Below are positions 40,801-49,800 of a stretch of DNA of 64,000 nucleotides, one piece after another. The position numbers and the translations under genes are program-made. The notes under the pieces are model-generated. The model did not search any database. It was not told the DNA's origin and saw only the letters and a list, made by a program, of their open reading frames with translations. Where the stretch lies: positions 5,118,635 to 5,182,634 of the forward strand of contig OZ038457.1 in NCBI GenBank assembly GCA_964036195.1. Direction: 5' to 3'. Position 1 is the first letter of the stretch; each line of letters begins with the position of its first letter. The DNA is from Sphaerolaimus hirsutus (Eukaryota > Nematoda > Chromadorea > Monhysterida > Sphaerolaimidae).

Positions 40801-43800
40801 GGCCAAACGACGTGAATGTTCAATGTCTTGCACAATTGAATGCATCTTTCAACTGTGTCCTCGATGAATACCTCTCTGAAAATGTGATAATATTGTAATT
40901 TTGTTCAGACGTTTGTGTGAATTATAAAATTTGAGTGCGAGTAGATAAGTACAATGTACTTATTTTTAATACGATAAAAACATATCGAAAGAACATCTTG
41001 AAAATGGTATCGATCGAATGGGCAGAATGTTTGCAGCCGCCCCGTGTGCGTATACCAGAGCTTTGAAGCATACACTTCATAAATCATAAATAGACTGTCA
41101 CTTTTTCTGACACCCAACCACTAAACTCCGCCCACAACCCGTGTTCTCAACTGAAAACAACTCAATAAACCAATCACCCCCCCCCCCCAAGACCCGAACC
41201 TAGGCATGTTGGCGCTGGTCATGACATTCAGGGCGGTCAGGGCGGCGTCGCAGGCGCGCACTATCCGCTCGTCGATCAAATCTCGATAAGTTTCGTCCAT
41301 ATCGTCCTCGTCTCTCTGTTTTTGAGGGGGGGGGGGTAAAGTTGCGAAATTTGGAACTTTATGTAAATGCTTGTCGGCGCGGGTATTAATTGAACTTGAG
41401 CTGGGAAACGTTTGAGGGGACAGTAGATTAAAAATGTGTATATAAATTTAGCTGATTGATATCGAGAGAAGATCACGAACTGGTGTCAATTTAGCGAGTG
41501 GACAAGCAATCAATAAGCGATGAGTATTTTCATTTACCAAATTTACTTGTCACTCACAACTTAGACCAGATGGCAGTCCCAAGCACTGTAAAGTGTAAAG
41601 TAAAGTGTCAAATGTCATGAAAAATTTCAATCAAAACAAAAGAAGAAGAAAATTTATCACTGAACTTTGCATGACGATTGACACTTTACTTTACATTTTA
41701 CATGACATTTGACACTTGACTTTATACTTTACAGGGCTTGAGACTGCCCCTAGTTGTCACTTTTTACGTTACTTATCCCGCACTTTTCACATTACTCTCC
41801 ACTTGCGGAATTGGCACCAGTTAAACGGTCAATAGTTTTGAAAATGGGTAGGGCCAATTATGGATAATGCGACGATATTTAAAAAAAGGTATATGTGAAA
41901 AAACACAAAAACGAAATATTACCTCATCAAAGAATGTGAACAGGCCTTCTTGCTGTATGCAATCTCTGACATTCTTCTCTAAGATTGTCAGCAATTTTGT
42001 CAGCTTTTCCACTGGCACCTTATACGTAGCATTCATGTATTTCAATTTTGAAGCCTGAAAAATATATTGAAAGCTAAATCGACGATGAGAGATTAGATTA
42101 GATTCATCGAACATAAAAAGTAAGAGATTTGAAAAAGTTGAACCAACTTGTCTGCACAGTTCCGACAGGGTGGCTTTAGAGATCAGGCACTCTTGAGGTA
42201 TCATATCTTCGTCGTCTGAAAAAGAGAATTTGAAAAATTGACAATGTAACAGGTAAATATTTTACTTTCCCGTTAGTGTACAAAAGGTTTGCATTCCGTG
42301 GTTTCATTTTCAGTAAAATACTATGATTTACATTAAAAAGCCGTCTAAAAATGTTGTTTTTAAAACGCAGGCATCAAAATAACCATTCGATATTTTATGG
42401 CATGAATCACAACCTACGATGCAATTACAGGTTGAAAACCGTTCTCCAGCCATATTTTAAATGGCCGATTTTGTCAGCCATCAGATATAAATAAAAAAGG
42501 AACTAGAAAAACGGACCGCCGGCAGCGATGTCGATGTCCTCGACATTTTCGAAAATTGCGTCGATGTTGCCGCAGAAATCGCGCAGCGCCTCGTCCACGA
42601 CCATTTCTGTAAATTTACAGTGCACGTTTTTTTCATTTAGATTTTTTATTATATGACTCGAGCTGCCTGAATAAGCTTAGCAAAAACATTCGGGTGAAGA
42701 AACGCAAAATTTCGGTGCGCTTAGCGTCACTGAGACTCACTGAAAATATTTATATTTACGTATCGGACAATTTCAGATATCGAGAATTTTTTCAAACGAA
42801 AATTTTGAAAAATATCGATATCGATAAATAAATGAAATCTTTGTAACACGGCCGGATTGGTATCACACATTAGTGGACACTCTACATCAACTGTCAACGC
42901 AGAACAAGGTGTGCAAAAATACTGCGACATGCGCATTATTAAATCGTTCAGCGACCAGTCAACTAAAATCTGCATTGACATCGAAACGTAACCGGTTGAC
43001 TTGTTGTCAAATAGTGTCAACCAATTGTCAACTAATGTCAACCAATTGTCAACTAGTGTCAACCAGTGTCAACCAGTTGTCAACCAGTGTCAACCAGTTG
43101 TCAACTAGTGTGCAGCGCCAATAAAAACCCACCATCTGCATCCACAAACTGGTCGTCCATGCGGCGGCGCTTTAGTTTCTGATTTCGTCTCTCCCAAATT
43201 TCTTCCCATTCGCGATCGCGCTTTTTTATCAACTCGTCCGGAGTGAGCGCCCGTTCGATCGGCTCCACAATTACGGCCAGATTGCTGTCGTCAACCTGAG
43301 ATTTTTAGTTGACATTTGAGTTGACAGGAAAAATTTGGGCGTGATTTGGGCGACTAACTATGGCGGATCGTTTTAGAATCATTCTCGAATATAGGAAAGT
43401 TCGAAAATTCAGGGGGAAATATAGTGTAGACACCAACGAATTGATCTGTGGCTTCCGGTCTGATCAGATAAAGAAAATCGGCATCAAAAATATTGAAAAA
43501 ATATTGACACATAAAACTCCTAGGCTATGAACCCTCGTTACAGTAAAGTTAAATACTGTTACAGTTTACAACCCCACTTAATACAAAAGCGCAAGCCGCT
43601 AAGAAATGATGTTTGTATGATTTATAAACAATTATAACAGCACGGTCATTCATTATCCATTGCGCGCTACATCTGCACTTTCGGTGATAGCGGAATGAAA
43701 AGGTATAGATTTTAAGACATCTGGAAAAGTGACATGTCAATATTTCTCAGAGAAATTGATACCACCATAATATTGAGCTTATTCCCTATGTAGCTGATTC

Positions 43801-46800
43801 TTATCGTTATTAAAATTCGCGTTATCAAAATGATTCGAACAATCTACTGTACCAAATTTCAAATAGTTATAAATGTTGGGAAATTGCCGTTTCTTATTTT
43901 TAAAAACAACGACTATTTTTTTAAGTAGAGGTGAAGTGAATAAACATAATGCTACATTATCAGTTAGCGCAAGCGTAAAAGCGGATTGTATGAGTAATTC
44001 CCCATTGAATATCACACTCCCTTGACAGATTATTAAGGCTCCTTCATTAAATAATTATATCTTAAGAGTACGAAAAAGACGCTTCGCAAAGATTCCTGGA
44101 CTTGCGACAACCTTTACAAAGGAAACCTAACAAGGGTTGGCCGATGTTTTTTTAAAAAAACGTTGTTTTTTATAATAAAAAAACATGACGTCCGAAATGT
44201 TTTTTTTTTAACATCGGCCGAAATTTTTAGTACTAAGCACTAGGTATTTTGCAAAATTTTTGGTGGTTGTTTTCATTGGTTTTGTGGCATTTTTAGTATC
44301 AAAGTATCCATTTCTATGTGGTACCATGGGTTAAGAAGCCGTCATATGTTGTTGTAGTATATAATATTGAGGTGATGTGCTCCCATGTACCTCCACAGTG
44401 TGTAACTTCACTCCCAAAGTAACAACCTCATTTTATAACCTTGTTTGATCACTATTCCGTGCCAAACTTTACCTGAAGTCACGAACATTCGACTATAAGG
44501 CGATATACGAACGATATGTCGATGAAAAATATATATTTTTGACACACATCACCACTTATAATGCTATCCCATGGCTCCACAGACATTATATGGTCATATA
44601 TAACATCACAGAGTATTGCCACTGTCTGATATATTTACCTATATATGTTGACACAAGGTCATATCTGGGAGCTTTAAAAAAAACGTTTTTTATTTTGTTT
44701 TTTAAAATAACGTTGTTGTTTTTTAAACATCGAGTTTAAAAAAAAACTTTTTTTCCAACTCTAAACCTAACAAATAAAAGTCAGACTATTTCCAGCCGTT
44801 GCAGCTGAAACAAACAAACGCCCAATTCTCAATCCACCAAAATCTAAACTCCGCCCCCAAATCCCTCACCAGCTGTCCATCAGCCAGTTTCCGTTTCCTA
44901 GGCCCGCCCCACTGGCCGACAATCTCGTTGGCAGCTAGCTGCTGTTCGGCGAGCGATGCGCGCTGTGCGGCTTCGACGAGACGCTCTTCCTCCGTGAGGA
45001 TGCGAGCCTTGCGTCGTCTGAGAGGATAAGTGTGATGTGAACGAAGAATGGGGTTTTAGGTTGTGTCGTGCATCACACTGGAAAAAAATCACAGCGGTAC
45101 GGAATATATACCCTTTTATAGTTTTTCACCTTCAAAATCACTAGTTCATGTTTTATTGCCTATTTTCAGCTATTTTGTGTACTATATAATTTTACTCTCC
45201 TATTCTTTGCTATTTTTCACCTACTTTGAGCGATTTTTTTCTCCATTTTTCTTATTTCTAAATCTTACAAAAGCCTTTATATTTTACCCCCGCGAACCCC
45301 GTCCCCCAAAAATTTTGTTTTTTCAGTTATCTATCCCTCTGGAGAAACGATTTACTATCTATATGATGAACCCCCGCGGGAGTCCAAATCTACAAAACCC
45401 CTGAATCAAAGCATGTATAGCGTTGAAATGAGAAATGTCACTGACTTATTACGTCAAAAGAGGATGCAGTTGGTGGAGAAAGAGAGTTCGGATTGAAATG
45501 AACACATGCCAATTTATCAAAAGAAATTTTTCCTTCAATCAAACTCAGACAAAAGCATTCATCTACACATCTGCATCTGCCGCCACACGACCCTATACGA
45601 CGGGAATTTTTTTCCAGCGTGCACAAAAACCACACCAGAAGAAATCCCAAGCACACCTATTCGCAGGGGCGAAATAACTAGCATCTGGCGTCAAAGAGTC
45701 GCACAGCTCGGCGACCTCGTCCCTCTTTCTGTTGGCCCTGTGCGCCTTGGGCTGCTTGCCCATGCTGGCGATCTGCCTGCGCAGCGCCGCCTCCCGCTGC
45801 TGCTTGGCCGCGTTCTCGGGCTGGGCGTCGCCGCCGCCGCCGCCGCTGCCGCCCGACGCGTCCGCGCCCGACGCGCACTGCTCGCCGTTTTGAAGGCCGG
45901 AGGTGGACGGGACTCTGGGTGTGGTTGGGTTTTGAGTTGAGTGGAATGAGGGAGGATGAAAGCTATTCGTCTCATCGCGAAATTTCCGGTGGGTCTCAAG
46001 AAAATCCGAATTTTTCGCAATTTTCACAAAAATTGAAAGAATTGTAGTTCATTCCATTCGCCTACCATACTTTTTAGCTATCTATTTATCTATCTCGAGT
46101 GAATTTTTTCAAAAATACTGCGAAAATATAACATGAGAGTGAAAAGAGCGAAAAAATCAAATATATATCAAAAGAATACGGGACTCGGAAAATAATTTTC
46201 ATCAAATGATTTTATGATATTTACAATAGTGGAAAATAAAACATTATTAAGTTTTCATCGCTTCCGTTAGCGCTACGACAAAAAACCGGCCAGAGAAACA
46301 AACACGCATATATCCCCAAATCGCACTCAAACACTTAAATACATCCCTCAACACCAAACCCACCCCTGATCAGCATCAGCATCAACATCAGCATCGGCAC
46401 CCTGAAACGTATTGGCGACGATCTGCTTCTGGTCCAATTCGAACGCGTCGCCGAGCACGTTGGCGTCGTGTCTGAGCACCGCCGACAGCAACGGCGTGCG
46501 CTTGATCACGTCCGACAAGTCCGAGCCGGCGGCGACGCCCTGCCGCGCGAACGAACTTCGCAGCACGCTGCGAGATGTGGTTTGGGTGTGAATAGTGAGT
46601 GGAATTTTTTGTGTGTGATCTATGGATGGCATGTGGCTTTTTACGTCTTCTTGAGAAACGTCCTTTTTAAAAAACACACAAGTCGAGACCGTCTTTTTCA
46701 GAAATATCAGCCAAAAAACATGGCAATTGTTCACTAGTTATTTTACAATTTTTTGCACGCGAGCGCGCAAATTGGCATGATTGTTTTTATGGAATTTTAG

Positions 46801-49800
46801 TGTCAAAGCTTTTTCAAGGTGTAGAAGGTAGAAAGGGGGAGAATTGTCAAAATCATGAGAATATAGCTAAAAAATTAGTATACAAGCACTATATAGGCAA
46901 TAACAACATGAATTAGTAATTATAAATGTGAAAATGAGCAAAACGTCACTAAAATTAGCGATTTTGAGCAAAAATCGAGGCAAAATTCCCCAAAAATCGT
47001 CCACACCCCAAACCCCCAACGCACATATTGCCGGTGTCGCAGCAGCGCATGGCGTGCGCGATGGTGGCGGACAGCTGCTCGTTCTCGCAGTTGAGCAGCT
47101 GGCTGGCCATCTGCTGCGTCTGCGGGTGGTTGATCAGCGTCAAGCCGCCGCCCCCCAACGGCGTCGCTGACGGCAGCGGCAAGTCGGGCACGACTACGGG
47201 GGGGGGGGGTGTTTGGATTGGAGGGGGGTTGGGGTTAAGGTTCAAACGATATATCGTATCGGATATCGGATATCGACCATGTTTTAGTATCGAATATCGA
47301 TATCGAGGTTCCATATCGTATCGATATACAATATCGAGTTTCAGAAAAATATATCGAATATCGATATCGAAAATTCATATCGTTCGAACCCTAGTTGGGG
47401 TAGGATGGTGGGGATGGTTTTGGTTGTGGTTTTTCATGTTAATAGTCATTTTCGTTCCAGGTCTCAAATATTCATTCAATCTTGATCGAAATCTGCCTGA
47501 AAAACGAGAAACACTCTTAAATACACAACAAATCCCCCAATATAACCCAAAAAGTCCATCAAAATCCACCAAACAAACTATTGGACAAAGTGATGATGCC
47601 AGCCAAGTGGATGGGCGGCACGGCGCTGGACGCCAGCTGCGGCTCAGGTTCCTGCTGCGCGGCGAGCTGCGCGACACTTTCCGGCTCCTTGGCGCCGTTG
47701 GTGATCACGGGCGGCGGCGGTGGCGCCACTGGCGGCTGAGGGGTGAAGTTTGAGTGAGCCAGGGGTTTGATTAGTCGATTACGGTACAGTGTCAGATGAG
47801 TGACGAGAAAATAGAACATGCAAAATCCATTCAATTTACCTTCTTGGACAGCAATGAAATGTTGATTTTGGCGAAAAATTTTTGAAGAATAAGCCTACAC
47901 ATAATAACCCAAAGCTAAAAAACATATGTCAAAAAATAACTACACTTGTTCGAGGATATACGGTATTTATTTAGTTCTCACGGCTTCTACGACTGAAAAG
48001 AGATTCTCACAGCGACGATAATTTCCCACACATTTGCATATAACAACCAAACATTACCAAAAGACATGCAAATACACAAGCCAACCGGCTGCTGTTGCAT
48101 ATCATCCAAACTCTCCACGCCCACCGGATTCCTAGTCTGGGCTCTGCTCTGCATGAGCGCCTGCATGGCGGCGGTGCTGTGCTGCGTGTTGGCCATCGTG
48201 CCGCGGTGGTGCTGCGGCGACGAGGCGGGCACCCGCGGCGACTGCTGCTGCGGCGGTTGCGGCTGTTGCAGCGCCGCCGCGGCGGGCAGGTGCTGCTGCG
48301 ACTGCACGGCGGGTTGACTCATCTCGTGCTGACCCAGCGACGCGGCCGCCTGAGGGAGTGATGTGATGTCAAGTTATATAGAAACATATGAAACAGTCGT
48401 TTTCGAGTATCTTTTGCCGGTACTCATTATCAAAAAACACACAATTTAGCGAATTTCATGCATGTGCATGAAAGACCACCCTCTCGACGCGCAAGCCTCA
48501 AAGTTCAACTCAAACCATGGCGCACAAACCTGCTGCAAGTGCGTTCTCTCCAGATGTTGCTGCTGCGACTGCTGCAGCTGCTGCGCGTGCTGGTGCTGCT
48601 GCGGCGACACGACGTCGTTGTGCTGCTGCTGCGGTTGTTGCTGCTGCTGCATGTCGTGCGAGGTGGACGCGTGCGGCTGGTGCGCGTAAATGTGCTGCTG
48701 GCTTTGCGGCTGCTGACCGGCTACCTGAGACGCGGCGGCGCTGTTCACCTGCTGCGCTTGCATAGAACCCAGCTGCAAGGGGAGGGAACGTTGCTGACAG
48801 TGCATTCATTCACACATTCATTAATCGACAATGCAATCACATCGGATATCGACCTCCTATCGAATCGAAACTAAAAAAGTCGATATCTAATCGAAAAATC
48901 AAACCTCTCAAAACGAACTTCAGTCAACGCTCAACAACGCACCTGTTGACTAATTGCGTGAACGTGGTGTCGCGGCTGCACTTGGTGGTGTTCTGCCGCT
49001 GGATGCGTCGCGTGCTGTTGTTGTTGCTGCGGCTGCGGCTGCTGCTGCTGCTGCTGCGGCGTCTGACACTGCTGCTGCTGCTGCATTTGCTGCTGGGCTC
49101 GGCGAAGCGCCATCATCTGTTAGAAAGAATTCCATGTGGTCACTGGTTCAACATAAAGATAATTAGATTAATCAGATAAAGATAATGGACTTTACATATT
49201 TTCGATAGTCGATATAAATGTCTGAAATCCATCACTGAATAGTAAATGTGTTTTTTGTCACTGAGAAATGTGTAGGGAAACCTCCAGTGTTCATTTTACG
49301 TTACCTCTACGGCATTCAAGCTGGCTTGTAGCCCTTCTTGTGGAAAAATAGAAGAAAAAATTGAATACCAGAAATTTATGGAAAAATGCGATCCCGTTCC
49401 CAAAACCCTAATCCCGATCCCGAACATCCAAAAGACCAATCCCGAACCCGAAAACTCGATCCCAACCCACCTGCTCATACTGCTGCTGGTATTGCAGCAC
49501 ATTTGGATTGTGCTGCTGCTGCTGCCCGCCCTGCCCCTGGTCGCCGTGCTGCTGCTGGAAGAGGTGCTGCTGCATCACGTGCTGCAAGCTGTTCGCCTGC
49601 TGCGCGTCGCCGTGCGGCTGCTGCACTTGCTGTTGTGATTGTTGCTGTTGTTGTTGCTGCTGCTGCACCATGGCGTTGTGCACGGCCATCAGACGATTGG
49701 CGTTGGAGTTGGTTTGACCCACCTGAAGTCATCCCAATCCAATTGAAAAAAACAGATGCGAGCAAATGAGCATCAGCTTTAATGAAATAATGTATAAATC

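Noticed and set aside
42873-43124. ORF of repeated SVNQLS units
   Set aside because: It is a translation of a short tandem (GTCAACCA-type) repeat inside an intronic GTTGACAT element.
47578-47834. Frame open upstream of NIPBL exon 7, with an ATG at 47,834 giving a start resembling the human N terminus (MNG)
   Set aside because: The residues after MNG do not match the family and the sequence has an acceptor (cacccctcag) exactly at the start of the conserved part. An alternative start remains possible but unsupported.
48458-48874. Long plus-strand reading frames opposite the Gln-rich exons (Leu-, Cys- or Ala-rich)
   Set aside because: They are reverse-strand shadows of CAG/CTG repeats; the minus-strand frames have splice borders and constant phase.
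49303-49335. Possible extra NIPBL exon encoding GLQASLNAVE with donor gtaacg
   Set aside because: All possible acceptors give lengths that are not multiples of three (16, 20, 29 or 32 nt), while exons 3 and 4 already join in phase.
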